Assembly (NCBI RefSeq): GCF_046156265.1 | Contig: NZ_JAWDIR010000045.1 | Coordinates: forward strand, 1-64,000 | From: CAMDHY01 sp046156265 | Lineage (GTDB): Bacteria; Pseudomonadota; Alphaproteobacteria; Rhizobiales; Segnochrobactraceae | DNA length: 64,000 nt | Direction: 5' to 3' | Part shown: piece by piece, positions 1 through 7,649 of the stretch | How the letters are laid out: every line of letters begins with the position of its first letter | Position numbering within the stretch: the first letter of the stretch is position 1 | Notes under the pieces: model-generated | Database searches by the model: none | What the model saw: the letters and a program-made list of their open reading frames with translations, nothing else | What the model was told of the DNA's origin: nothing | Program-made: the position numbers and the translations under genes

Positions 1-17
1 GGGGGGGGGGGGGGGGG
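1..17. other. Homopolymer run of 17 G at the window edge
   Basis: The first 17 bases are all G and run directly into a GC-rich hairpin sequence. A G run of this length is not seen elsewhere in the window. Such runs are typical of no-signal calls in two-colour Illumina chemistry or of an unresolved hairpin at a contig end, so this is most likely an assembly edge and not genomic sequence. This is inference; reads across the junction would decide. Confidence 0.6.
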
Positions 18-23
18 CCCGCG

Positions 24-151
24 CCGCCGGGAGGCGGCGGGAAAGACAGCAACATCGGTGGCGGTGAGCCTCGTGCGCGGGCTCCCGCCCGCGGCCACCC
101 CACCCCGCCGCGCCTTCGGCGCGACGACCCTCCCCCTCCAGGGGAGGGTGG
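24..151. repeat. Dispersed palindromic repeat, family A, copy 1
   Basis: GC-rich intergenic sequence made of nested hairpins, including a CGCGCC-TTC-GGCGCG stem near 111-125 and a CCCTCCCC/GGGGAGGG palindrome at the right end. The part at 70-151 matches the reverse complement of 57683-57764 at 77 of 82 positions by my reading, and the similarity extends more weakly to a second hairpin at about 24-45, matching about 57790-57815. It is therefore a dispersed element of roughly 130 bases present in opposite orientations. No reading frame is supported in it. Confidence 0.7.
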
Positions 152-221
152 GCAGACGACTGTTGGCTTGAGAGGTGCCGGCGACAGCCACGTCCACACG
201 ACCGCCTCCAACCCCTCCGAA

Positions 222-332
222 GTCATTCCCGGGCTTGTCCCGGGAACCCATGCGACGACGCCGCGGGTGCCATGCAGAGAGAGTACCGTTCGGGGCTGGC
301 GGATGGGTTCCCGGGACAAGCCCGGGAATGAC
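222..332. repeat. REP-like large inverted repeat, copy 1
   Basis: Two perfect 30-base inverted arms (222-251 and 303-332) enclose a 51-base loop. Each arm is itself a small hairpin: TTCCCGGG, a CTTGT spacer, then CCCGGGAA. A second copy lies at 3730-3831 with the same outer arms and a different loop. The element sits just downstream of the N-formylglutamate amidohydrolase stop codon. It may act as a transcription end or mRNA-stabilising element, but that is inference; what is seen is the structure and its repetition. Confidence 0.85.
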
Positions 333-344
333 CTCGAAAGGAGA

Positions 345-1166
345 TCACCCGCCACGGCGCGCCTCCCAATCCGCCAGCGCCGTCTCCAGCGCCGCGCCGA
401 TGCGCGCGGCGTGCGCCGCGACGTCGGCCTCCGTCGCCAGCAGATCGTTACGGACCTCGAGGTAGAGGGCGACCCGGCCGCCGATGCGGGTGTCCTGCAG
501 GGTGTAGCCCTCCGCCTCGCGCCAGTCGTAGGGCTCGTTGTCGCCCACCGGATCGTAGCCCTGCGCCGCCAGCGCGTCGATCAGCGGCGCGGCGAGAACC
601 GCGCGCTCGCGCCAGAGCACGCCGACCGGCCAGGGTCGGCGGTGGGCGTGGTAGACGGGCGTGCAGGTGTGGACGGAAAGCACCACCTCGCGCCCGGCAA
701 GCGCCCGGTCGGCGGCGGCATCGAACGGCGCCCGCGCCACTGCGATCCGCGCCGCCAAATCCTCCGCCGTCACCTCGAGATTGCCCGGCACCGGGATGCC
801 CGAGCAGTCCGGCCGCGTGCATTCCCACGCCTGCTCCAGCCGGTTGAGGTCGAGGAACAGCCGCGACCAGCGCCCGATCGCCGCCGGCGCGCCGAGGCGG
901 GCCGCGAGCGCCCGGGTCAGCGCCGCGGCCCCCGGGTCATAGCCGAAGTGGGAGGCGAGCAGTGCCGGAGGCAACCCGAGGTCCGCCCAAGGCGCCGGCA
1001 CGGCGTTGCCGCCGTGCTCGCAGAGCAGCGCCAGCGGCCCCGGCCGGACGGCCGCGATCTCCTCGACGCCGGCGGCCGCGAGGGACGAAAGCGTCGCGGC
1101 ATCCGGCAGGCGAGCGCCGGACGGGCCTTGGCGCGGGGGGATGGGCACGGGCGAGACGACGGTCAT
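345..1166 (-). CDS. N-formylglutamate amidohydrolase family protein
   Basis: A 273-residue protein of the N-formylglutamate amidohydrolase (HutG/FGase) family, zinc hydrolases that release formate or a related acyl group from N-acyl amino acids. The family signature is visible near the start as LLCEHGGNAVP, followed by an SHFGYDPGA segment, the RLFLDLNR motif and SVHTCTPVY. A longer open frame continues upstream, but the ATG at 1166 fits the family length. The gene is 64 bases downstream of an aldehyde dehydrogenase on the same strand and probably shares its transcript. No hut genes are nearby, so a role in histidine breakdown is not supported and the substrate is open. Confidence 0.85.
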   Translation of the reverse strand: MTVVSPVPIPPRQGPSGARLPDAATLSSLAAAGVEEIAAVRPGPLALLCEHGGNAVPAPWADLGLPPALLASHFGYDPGAAALTRALAARLGAPAAIGRWSRLFLDLNRLEQAWECTRPDCSGIPVPGNLEVTAEDLAARIAVARAPFDAAADRALAGREVVLSVHTCTPVYHAHRRPWPVGVLWRERAVLAAPLIDALAAQGYDPVGDNEPYDWREAEGYTLQDTRIGGRVALYLEVRNDLLATEADVAAHAARIGAALETALADWEARRGG

Positions 1167-1230
1167 GAACCCCTCTCGGTCACTCCCCGCCAGCCGCCGA
1201 TCGGCGACCGGTTCGATCCGGTGCCCCGCC

Positions 1231-2640
1231 TCAGCCGAGGCGGCGGCGGACGTGGAAGGACTTAGCCTGCGTCGCCTCCAGCACGCCGGTGCGGGCATTC
1301 GCCCGGCCGATGCCGGAGGCCTTCACCCCGCCCCACGGCAGGTAGAGGTCGGCGTGGTCGCAGCGATTGACGAACACCGTGCCGGCCTCGAGATCGCTCG
1401 CGATCGCCTCGGCTTCCGCGATGTCGGCCGACCAGACGCTCGCCGTCAGGCCGTACTCGCTGTCGTTCATCAGCGCGACCGCCTCTTCGTCCGACGACAC
1501 CGTCTGGATGCAGGCGACCGGGCCGAACAGTTCGTCGCGCATGATCGGCATGTCGGCGGTGCAGGAGGCGAGCACCTCGGGCTCGACATAGGCGCGGCCG
1601 AGCTCGGCGGCGCCGAAGCGGTTCGCCGCGTGGGTGCGCCTGGCCCCCATCGCCAGCGCCTGCGCGACCTGGGCGTTGATCTGCTCGGCGGCGACCGCCC
1701 GCACCACCGGGCCGATCATCGGCTTGCCGTCGAGCGGATGGCCGAGCGTCCAGTTCGCCGCATCCGCCGTGAACGCCTCGATGAAGCGGGCGGCGATGTC
1801 CTTGTGCACATAGATGCGCTCGACCGAGCAGCACGACTGGCCGGCATTCGAGAAGCAGCCCTCGGTCAGGAGCGGGATGGCATCAGTGAGGTCGGCGTCC
1901 GGGCGGAGATAGGTCGGGTCCTTGCCGCCGAGCTCGAGGTGGACGTGGGTGTGGGTGCCGGCCGCGGCGGCATGGACGCGCCGGCCGCCGCCGACCGAGC
2001 CGATGAAGCGCACGGCGCCGAGCCGGTTCGAGCCGATCAGCGCCTCGGCCGCCGGGTGCGAGAGGTGCAGCGCCTGGAAGACGCCGGCCGGTCCGCCGGC
2101 GGCCGCGAAGGCTTCCGCCGCGATCTCGGCCGTGAGCGGCGTCTGCGGCGAGTGCTTGAGGATGACGACGTTGCCGGCGATGAGCGGCTCGGTGACGAGC
2201 ATCGACATCATCGCCGTCGGATAGTTCCACGGGCAGATCGACAGCGTCACGCCGAGCGGCTCGCGGCGCACGTAGCGGCGGATGCCAGGGTCGGTCGGAT
2301 AGGCGGCATCCGCCAGCACCTCGGCCGCCTCGCGCATGGCGATCTCGCCGACGAGCTTCAGGCGCGGCATCTCGTCGGCCTGCCACCGCGGCCGCCCCAT
2401 CGAGCGCGACAGCGTGTCGGCGAGGTCGCCGCTGCGCTTCTCCATCTCGACGAGCCACGCCCTGACGACGGCGACGCGGGCGTCGAGCGGCGTCCGCCGC
2501 CAGGTCTTCTGCGCCGCCTCCGCGGCCGCCATCGCCGCCTCCACCTCGGTGGCGGTGGCGTAGGGGCGGGTGACGTAGCTCTGATCGTCGACCGGCGAGA
2601 TCACCTCGAAGGCGTGCGGCGCGACGGCGGTAACGGGCAT
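1231..2640 (-). CDS. NAD(P)-dependent aldehyde dehydrogenase
   Basis: A 469-residue cytoplasmic aldehyde dehydrogenase that oxidises an aldehyde to its acid with NAD(P)+. All core elements are present: PWNYP around residues 138-141 with the oxyanion Asn139, general-base Glu236 in LELGGK, and catalytic Cys270 in NAGQSC. The ending GGVKASGIGR is typical of the family. The ATG at 2640 gives the usual length; the open frame continues 60 codons upstream without family similarity. It is divergent from a short-chain dehydrogenase, with an AT-rich inverted repeat between them, and is followed by an N-formylglutamate amidohydrolase gene. The precise substrate cannot be told from sequence; a semialdehyde is plausible. 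Confidence 0.9.
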   Translation of the reverse strand: MPVTAVAPHAFEVISPVDDQSYVTRPYATATEVEAAMAAAEAAQKTWRRTPLDARVAVVRAWLVEMEKRSGDLADTLSRSMGRPRWQADEMPRLKLVGEIAMREAAEVLADAAYPTDPGIRRYVRREPLGVTLSICPWNYPTAMMSMLVTEPLIAGNVVILKHSPQTPLTAEIAAEAFAAAGGPAGVFQALHLSHPAAEALIGSNRLGAVRFIGSVGGGRRVHAAAAGTHTHVHLELGGKDPTYLRPDADLTDAIPLLTEGCFSNAGQSCCSVERIYVHKDIAARFIEAFTADAANWTLGHPLDGKPMIGPVVRAVAAEQINAQVAQALAMGARRTHAANRFGAAELGRAYVEPEVLASCTADMPIMRDELFGPVACIQTVSSDEEAVALMNDSEYGLTASVWSADIAEAEAIASDLEAGTVFVNRCDHADLYLPWGGVKASGIGRANARTGVLEATQAKSFHVRRRLG

Positions 2641-2702
2641 GGGAGAGGCTCCGGACGGCGGCAGACGCGCCGGGCGGCGCGCGGGAGGCCGAGCGTTAGC
2701 AC

Positions 2703-2723
2703 GATTTTCCGTTTTAGAAAATC
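2703..2723. promoter_or_regulatory. Candidate operator between divergent ALDH and SDR genes
   Basis: A perfect inverted repeat of 7-base arms (GATTTTC and GAAAATC) separated by 7 bases lies in the 219-base gap between the two divergent start codons, inside the only clearly AT-rich patch of that gap. It has the size and placement of a dimeric repressor site able to control both genes. No regulator gene is adjacent, so the binding protein is unknown. Confidence 0.45.
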
Positions 2724-2859
2724 TTTGCGATTTCGCTTGATCGGGTCCGGGACGCATGGCAACGATTTTCGCCGGATCGGCGGTCGGCCGGGCTTTGGCC
2801 GGTGCGCCGCCGCGCGTCATCGCGAGCGAACCGCTCGCTCACTTTCGGGGAAGGCTGCC

Positions 2860-3615
2860 ATGCTCCGCTACGACTTTTCCGGCCGCACGGCGGTCGTCAC
2901 CGGGGCCGGCGGCGGCATGGGCGAGGCGATCGCCCGCGACCTCCTGAAGGCCGGCGCTTCCGTCACCGCGATCGACATCAAGCCGGCGCCCGAGAGCCTG
3001 TCGGGCTTCGGTGACCGCCTCGTCTTCGTGCAGGGCGACCTGCGCGACGCCGCCTTCGTCGAGAAGACGATGGTGGACACCGCCGCCCGCACCGGCCGCC
3101 TCGACTATCTCGCCAACGTCGCCGGCGTGCTCTGGTTCGGCCGCGACAAGGGCTTCCTCGACATCGAGCTTTCCGTCTGGGACGAGGTGATGGACATCAA
3201 CCTCAAGACGATGCTGCTGACGTCGCGCTTCGCCGTGCCGCTGATGAAGAAGACCGGCGGCGGCGCCATGGTGCACTTCTCCACCATCCAGTGGCTGCGC
3301 GGCGACCTGAAGCCCCAGGAGGCCTATCAGGCCTCGAAGGCGGGGGTGTGCGCGCTGTCGAAGTCGATCGCCATGCAGTGTGCCCGCGACGGCATCCGCT
3401 CCAACGCCATCCTCCCCGGCCCGGCTCTCACGCCGCTGCAGGCGCGCTGGGATTCGGCCGAAATCCAGGCGGCGGTCGCCGACTACGTGCCGATCGGCCG
3501 CATCGGCACGGCCGAGGACATGGCCAACGCGACGCTGTTCCTGCTGTCGGACGCCGCGTCGTTCATCACGGGCGTGGAGCTGGCGGTGGATGGTGGCGTG
3601 CTGATGCGGACGTGA
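2860..3615 (+). CDS. Short-chain dehydrogenase/reductase family oxidoreductase
   Basis: A 251-residue classical SDR enzyme using NAD(P)(H). Visible are the cofactor-binding TGAGGGMG at residues 14-21, NVAG at 86-89, catalytic Ser141, and the YQASK motif with Tyr156 and Lys160. The C-terminal GVELAVDGG is typical of FabG-like members. The ATG at 2860 is preceded by a GGGGAAGG ribosome-binding sequence; a far longer open frame upstream is a shadow of the opposite strand. It is divergent from the aldehyde dehydrogenase, which suggests consecutive alcohol and aldehyde oxidation of one substrate, but that is inference. Substrate unknown. Confidence 0.9.
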   Translation: MLRYDFSGRTAVVTGAGGGMGEAIARDLLKAGASVTAIDIKPAPESLSGFGDRLVFVQGDLRDAAFVEKTMVDTAARTGRLDYLANVAGVLWFGRDKGFLDIELSVWDEVMDINLKTMLLTSRFAVPLMKKTGGGAMVHFSTIQWLRGDLKPQEAYQASKAGVCALSKSIAMQCARDGIRSNAILPGPALTPLQARWDSAEIQAAVADYVPIGRIGTAEDMANATLFLLSDAASFITGVELAVDGGVLMRT

Positions 3616-3729
3616 GGGGGGGGGTACCCTCTCCTTCGCCCCCTCTCCGATCCCCACCCCGGACGCGAATACGCTCGGCTCAGGGCCGGAGGCCCTGCTA
3701 GCTTCTCAAACCGACGACAAAACCTCTGA

Positions 3730-3831
3730 GTCATTCCCGGCCTTGTGCCGGGAACCCATCCCCCTCCCCGCACGCCGGCGCCGAGGGTGGGCCAGCGTCG
3801 CATGGGTTCCCGGCACAAGGCCGGGAATGAC
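3730..3831. repeat. REP-like large inverted repeat, copy 2
   Basis: Perfect 30-base inverted arms (3730-3759 and 3802-3831) around a 42-base loop, in the 318-base gap between the convergent SDR and cbiD genes. It matches the copy at 222-332 except for one G-to-C and one C-to-G change per arm, which keep both the outer pairing and the small inner hairpin (TTCCCGGC, CTTGT, GCCGGGAA). The rest of the gap shows no gene; a bidirectional termination role is possible. Confidence 0.85.
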
Positions 3832-3933
3832 TGCGGTTGGGGTGTTGCCCACTGACCTGGCGGCCTGTGGTTCGCCGGCCCCACGCGATGAGAAGCACCG
3901 CCGGCAGCCCCAGTTCCCCGGGGCGCGGGTGCC

Positions 3934-5115
3934 TCACCCCAGATGCCGCCCCTCGAACGGCGCGCGGCCGACGATCTTTCCGCCGCGGTCGAACACCACC
4001 ACCTCGACGTCGATGCCGGCGCCGCGGACCACCTCGGCGGCGGTGGCGCGGGCGAGTTTCGCCACCCGGTTACCGAGCGCGACCGCGTCCTCGCCAGCGA
4101 GCGAGAACGCCTCGAGCACCGTGTTCGCCGCCCGGATCGCCGTCACCCGCTCCGGCCGCACGCCGCAGGCCTCCGCCGTCGACGCCAGGAATCCGAAATC
4201 CACCGTGCCGCGCTTCGAGTGCAGGTCGAGCATGCCCTGGGCGAGCTTCGACATCTTGGCGACGCCGCCGGCGACCGTGACGCGCCCCACCGGGTGGGTG
4301 CGCAAGTACTTGAGCATCCCCCCGACGAAGTCGCCCATGTCGATCAGCGCCAGTTCCGGCAGGCCGTGCAGTGCCCGCACAGCCGCCTCGGACGTCGATC
4401 CGGTCGCCCCGGCGAGGTGTCCGAGGTGGGCGGCCCGCGCCACGTCGATGCCGCGGTGGATGGCGTGAATCCAGGCGGCGCACGAATAGGGCACGACGAT
4501 GCCGGTGGTGCCGAGGATGGAGATGCCGCCGAGGATGCCGAGCCGCGGGTTCCAGGTGCGCTCGGCAATCAGTTCACCGTCCGGCACCGAGATCTCCACC
4601 ACCACGTCGCCGGCGCCGCTGTGGGTGGCCGCCACCTCGGCGATGGCGGCGGCGATCATCTGGCGCGGCACCGGATTGATCGCCGGCTCGCCGGGTTCGA
4701 GGGGCAGGCCCGGCAGCGTCACCGTGCCGACGCCAGGCCCGGCGCGGAAGACGACGCCCGAGCCGGGGGCGCCGCGGCTGACGGTCGCGACGATCAGCGC
4801 CCCGTGCGTCACGTCCGGGTCGTCGCCAGCGTCCTTGACGACGGCGGCCATCGCCGCGCCGTCATCCAGTCGGGTCGTGGCCAGCACGAAGGCGGGCGTC
4901 AGTCCGGCCGGCAGCGTCACCATCACCGGGTCGGGAAAGTCGCCCGTCAGCAGCGCGGTGTAGGCGGCCTTGGCGGCGGCGGTGGCGCAGGCGCCCGTCG
5001 TCCAGCCGCGGCGCAGCGGCCGGCCGAGATCGGCCGCCGCCTCGTCGGCCGCGTCGCCGGCGTCTTCGCCGGGCCGTTCGTCATCCGGTCTTTCGTCGGC
5101 TTCCGCTGCACCCAT
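3934..5115 (-). CDS. cbiD: Cobalt-precorrin-5B (C1)-methyltransferase CbiD
   Basis: A 393-residue enzyme methylating C-1 of the corrin precursor during cobalamin (vitamin B12) ring contraction, with S-adenosylmethionine as donor. The family hallmark LRRGWTTGACATAAAKAA appears near the N-terminus after an acidic 30-residue lead, and the C-terminal half carries the conserved GDFVGGMLKYLRTHPV and MSKLAQGMLDLHSKRG blocks. The ATG at 5115 was chosen for its GTGGAAGG ribosome-binding site; another start 18 codons upstream is possible. It diverges from cobA across about 100 bases. CbiD is classically of the anaerobic route, so its pairing with cobA and cobB here suggests a mixed pathway. Confidence 0.92.
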   Translation of the reverse strand: MGAAEADERPDDERPGEDAGDAADEAAADLGRPLRRGWTTGACATAAAKAAYTALLTGDFPDPVMVTLPAGLTPAFVLATTRLDDGAAMAAVVKDAGDDPDVTHGALIVATVSRGAPGSGVVFRAGPGVGTVTLPGLPLEPGEPAINPVPRQMIAAAIAEVAATHSGAGDVVVEISVPDGELIAERTWNPRLGILGGISILGTTGIVVPYSCAAWIHAIHRGIDVARAAHLGHLAGATGSTSEAAVRALHGLPELALIDMGDFVGGMLKYLRTHPVGRVTVAGGVAKMSKLAQGMLDLHSKRGTVDFGFLASTAEACGVRPERVTAIRAANTVLEAFSLAGEDAVALGNRVAKLARATAAEVVRGAGIDVEVVVFDRGGKIVGRAPFEGRHLG

Positions 5116-5216
5116 GCCTTCCACTCGACGCTTCCCACCGTCTATAGGACGACGGCGGACGGGCGTCATCCCGGCCGCGCCGGCACGGCCGGCCGACGGA
5201 CCAGGAGCGCGAGCAG

Positions 5217-6047
5217 GTGAGCGGCAGGGAGCATGCGGAGCGGATCGCCGGCCTCGTCGTCGGCTTCCTCGACGACGTGCCGCCGCTCGTGCCGGGCGAG
5301 GTGGCGCTCGTCGGCGCCGGCCCCGGCGACCCGTCGATGCTGACCCTCGCCGCCGTCGCCGCCCTCTCCCAGGCCGAGGTGATCGTCCACGACGCCCTCG
5401 TCGACGACCGCATCCTGGCGCTCGCCCCCCCCACGGCCATCCTCGAATATGCCGGCAAGCGGGGCGGCAAGCCGTCGGCGAAGCAGGCCGACATCACACT
5501 GCGGCTGATTTCCCACGCCCGCGCCGGCAAGCGGGTCGTTCGGCTGAAGGGCGGCGACCCGTTCGTCTTCGGCCGCGGCGGCGAGGAGGTGCTGGCGCTG
5601 TCGCTGGAGGGGGTCCGCTTCCGCGTCGTGCCCGGGCTGACGTCTGGGCTGGCGGGCCTTGCCGCGGCGGGCATCCCGGCGACGCTGCGCGAGGTCAACC
5701 AGGCGGTGATCCTCGCCACCGGCCACGCCGGCACGGGCGCGGGCAGCCTCGACTGGGCGGCGCTCGCCGCCACCGGCCAGCCGATCGTCCTCTACATGGC
5801 GATGGCGAGCCTCGGCCCGATCGCCGAAGCCCTGATCGCCGGCGGCCTGCCGCCCGGCACCTCTGCTGCCGTCGTCGCCTCCGCCACCACCGGCCGCGAG
5901 GCGGTCGTCGTCTCGACGCTTTCCCGCATCGCCGAGGACGCAGCCGCCGCCGGCATCGACCCGCCGGCGATCGTGGCGATCGGCGAGATCGTCGCGGTCC
6001 GCGCCCGCCTCCTCGGCACCGCCCGGCTGATCGAGGCGATGCGGTGA
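5217..6047 (+). CDS. cobA: Uroporphyrinogen-III C-methyltransferase CobA
   Basis: A 276-residue SUMT-type enzyme that methylates uroporphyrinogen III at C-2 and C-7 to give precorrin-2, the branch point to cobalamin and siroheme. Visible family motifs are VALVGAGPGDPSMLTL near residue 30, VIVHDALVD, VRLKGGDPFVFGRGGEE, and PGLTSGLAGLAAAGIPATLR. There is no CysG-like dehydrogenase/chelatase domain. The start is GTG at 5217, about 10 bases after CCAGGAGC. Its stop overlaps the cobB start by four bases (GTGA), showing translational coupling. Confidence 0.93.
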   Translation: MSGREHAERIAGLVVGFLDDVPPLVPGEVALVGAGPGDPSMLTLAAVAALSQAEVIVHDALVDDRILALAPPTAILEYAGKRGGKPSAKQADITLRLISHARAGKRVVRLKGGDPFVFGRGGEEVLALSLEGVRFRVVPGLTSGLAGLAAAGIPATLREVNQAVILATGHAGTGAGSLDWAALAATGQPIVLYMAMASLGPIAEALIAGGLPPGTSAAVVASATTGREAVVVSTLSRIAEDAAAAGIDPPAIVAIGEIVAVRARLLGTARLIEAMR

Positions 6048-7399
6048 AGGCCCCCCCGCGCGGCCTCGTCGTCGCCGCGCCGCGCTCCGGCTCCGGCAAG
6101 ACCTCCGTCACCCTCGGCCTGATCGCCGCCCTTCGCAGGCGCGGACTGACGGTCGCCGCCGCCAAGGCCGGGCCGGACTATATCGACACCGCCTTCCACG
6201 CCGCCGCCACCGGCCGGCCGGGCGTCAACCTCGACACCTGGTCGATGCGTGGCGGCCTGCTCGACGCGCTCGCCGCCACCCAGGCCGACGGCGCCGACGT
6301 GATGATCGTCGAGGGCCTGATGGGCCTGTTCGATGGAGTCGCCGCGCCCGGCGCCTGCGGCGACGGCTCCACCGCTGACCTCGCCGCGCGTCTCGGCCTG
6401 CCGGTGCTGCTGGTGCTCGACGTCTCCGGGCAGTCGCAGACCGCCGGGGCGGTGGCGAAGGGTTTTGCGACATTTCGGCCGGACGTGACGGTGGCGGGCG
6501 TCATCCTCAACCGCGTCGCCAGCCCCCGCCACACGGCACTCGCCTCCCGCGGCATCGCGGCGGCGGGGCTTCCGGTGCTGGGCGCCCTGCCGCGCACCGA
6601 CGGCCTCAGCGTGCCGGAGCGCCACCTCGGCCTCGTGCAGGCGGAGGAGCACGAGCGCCTCGATGCCTTCGTCGCCGAACTCGGCGACTTCGTCGCGGCG
6701 AACTGCGACCTCGACGCGATCGTCGCGGCGGCCCGGCCGTTGCGCGCACCGGGACAGGCCGATGCTGCGACTGACGGCGGTCGGCCCGCCGATGCCGTCG
6801 GTCTGCCGCCGCCGGGCCAGCGCATCGCGCTCGCTCGCGATGCCGCGTTCTCCTTCGTCTATCCGCATCTGCTGGCCGGCTGGCGCGCCGCGGGCGCCGA
6901 GATCGTGCCGTTCTCGCCGCTCGGCGACGAGGCGCCAGACGTAAGCGCCGACGTCTGCTGGCTGCCCGGAGGCTATCCGGAGCTGCACGCCGGCCGCCTC
7001 GCCGGCAACGCCCGCTTCCTCGCCGGCCTGCGGGCCTTCGCGGCGTCGAAGCCGGTGCACGGCGAGTGCGGCGGCCACATGGTGCTCGGCGAGGGGATCG
7101 AGGACGCCGACGGCGTCCGCCACGCCATGGCGGGGCTGCTCGCCCATGCCACCAGCTTTGCGAAGCGCCGCCTCCACCTCGGCTACCGGCGGGCGGTTCT
7201 CGCGGAGGGGTGCCCGCTCGGCGCCGCCGGCGACGCCTTCCGCGGCCACGAGTTCCACTATGCGAGCGTGACCGAGGCGGGCGGCGACGCGCCACTGTTC
7301 GCGGTCACCGACGCGAACGGGGCGGTCGTCGCAGATGGCAGCGGCGGAAGGCGGGGGATGGTGACGGGGTCGTTCTTCCACCTGATCGATAGAGGGTAG
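6044..7399 (+). CDS. cobB: Cobyrinate / hydrogenobyrinate a,c-diamide synthase CobB
   Basis: A 451-residue two-domain enzyme that amidates the a and c side chains of the corrin ring using glutamine and ATP. The N-terminal ATP-binding domain shows SGSGKTS at residues 15-21 and KAGPDYIDTAFH at 41-52; the C-terminal glutamine amidotransferase domain shows LPGGYPELHAGRL at 307-319 and HGECGGHM with nucleophile Cys342. The GTG start at 6044 overlaps the cobA stop; a much longer open frame upstream in the same phase is a shadow over cobA and cbiD. No other cob genes follow; the gene ends before a field of palindromic repeats. Confidence 0.93.
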   Translation: MKAPPRGLVVAAPRSGSGKTSVTLGLIAALRRRGLTVAAAKAGPDYIDTAFHAAATGRPGVNLDTWSMRGGLLDALAATQADGADVMIVEGLMGLFDGVAAPGACGDGSTADLAARLGLPVLLVLDVSGQSQTAGAVAKGFATFRPDVTVAGVILNRVASPRHTALASRGIAAAGLPVLGALPRTDGLSVPERHLGLVQAEEHERLDAFVAELGDFVAANCDLDAIVAAARPLRAPGQADAATDGGRPADAVGLPPPGQRIALARDAAFSFVYPHLLAGWRAAGAEIVPFSPLGDEAPDVSADVCWLPGGYPELHAGRLAGNARFLAGLRAFAASKPVHGECGGHMVLGEGIEDADGVRHAMAGLLAHATSFAKRRLHLGYRRAVLAEGCPLGAAGDAFRGHEFHYASVTEAGGDAPLFAVTDANGAVVADGSGGRRGMVTGSFFHLIDRG

Positions 7400-7412
7400 G
7401 CGCCGGATCCTG

Positions 7413-7620
7413 CCGCTGCGCGTCCCTCCCCTGCCAGGGGGAGGGACTTGCGCGACGCGTCCTCCCCCTGCCAGGGGGGAGGACAGCCGGCGAAGCCGGC
7501 AGGTGGGGGCCCGTCGATCCGGAAGACGACGTCAGCTGTCTACATCCGGATTTCACGGGCCCCACCCTGGCCGCTTCGCGGCCTGTCCCTCCCCCTGGCA
7601 GGGGAGGGACGCGTCGCGGG
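7413..7620. repeat. Cluster of nested palindromic repeats (family B and CCCTCCCC palindromes)
   Basis: The gap between convergent cobB and the Ldh2-family gene is filled with hairpins. Two CCCTCCCC/GGGGAGGG palindromes flank the block at about 7423-7446 and 7586-7610. Two mini-hairpins share the loop core GCGAAGC: GCCGGC-GAA-GCCGGC at 7486-7500 and its opposite-strand counterpart at 7569-7583. Between them, imperfect arms of about 22 bases (about 7502-7522 and 7545-7566) form a larger inverted repeat. The layout looks like two repeat units in opposite orientation and could end transcription from both sides. Confidence 0.75.
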
Positions 7621-7649
7621 TGTTGAAACGCCGCGGCCCAAAGCGCCGG

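Noticed and set aside
5116..5216. Cobalamin riboswitch between cbiD and cobA
   Set aside because: The 100-base gap is too short for a B12 riboswitch plus expression platform, and no B12-box-like sequence is visible.
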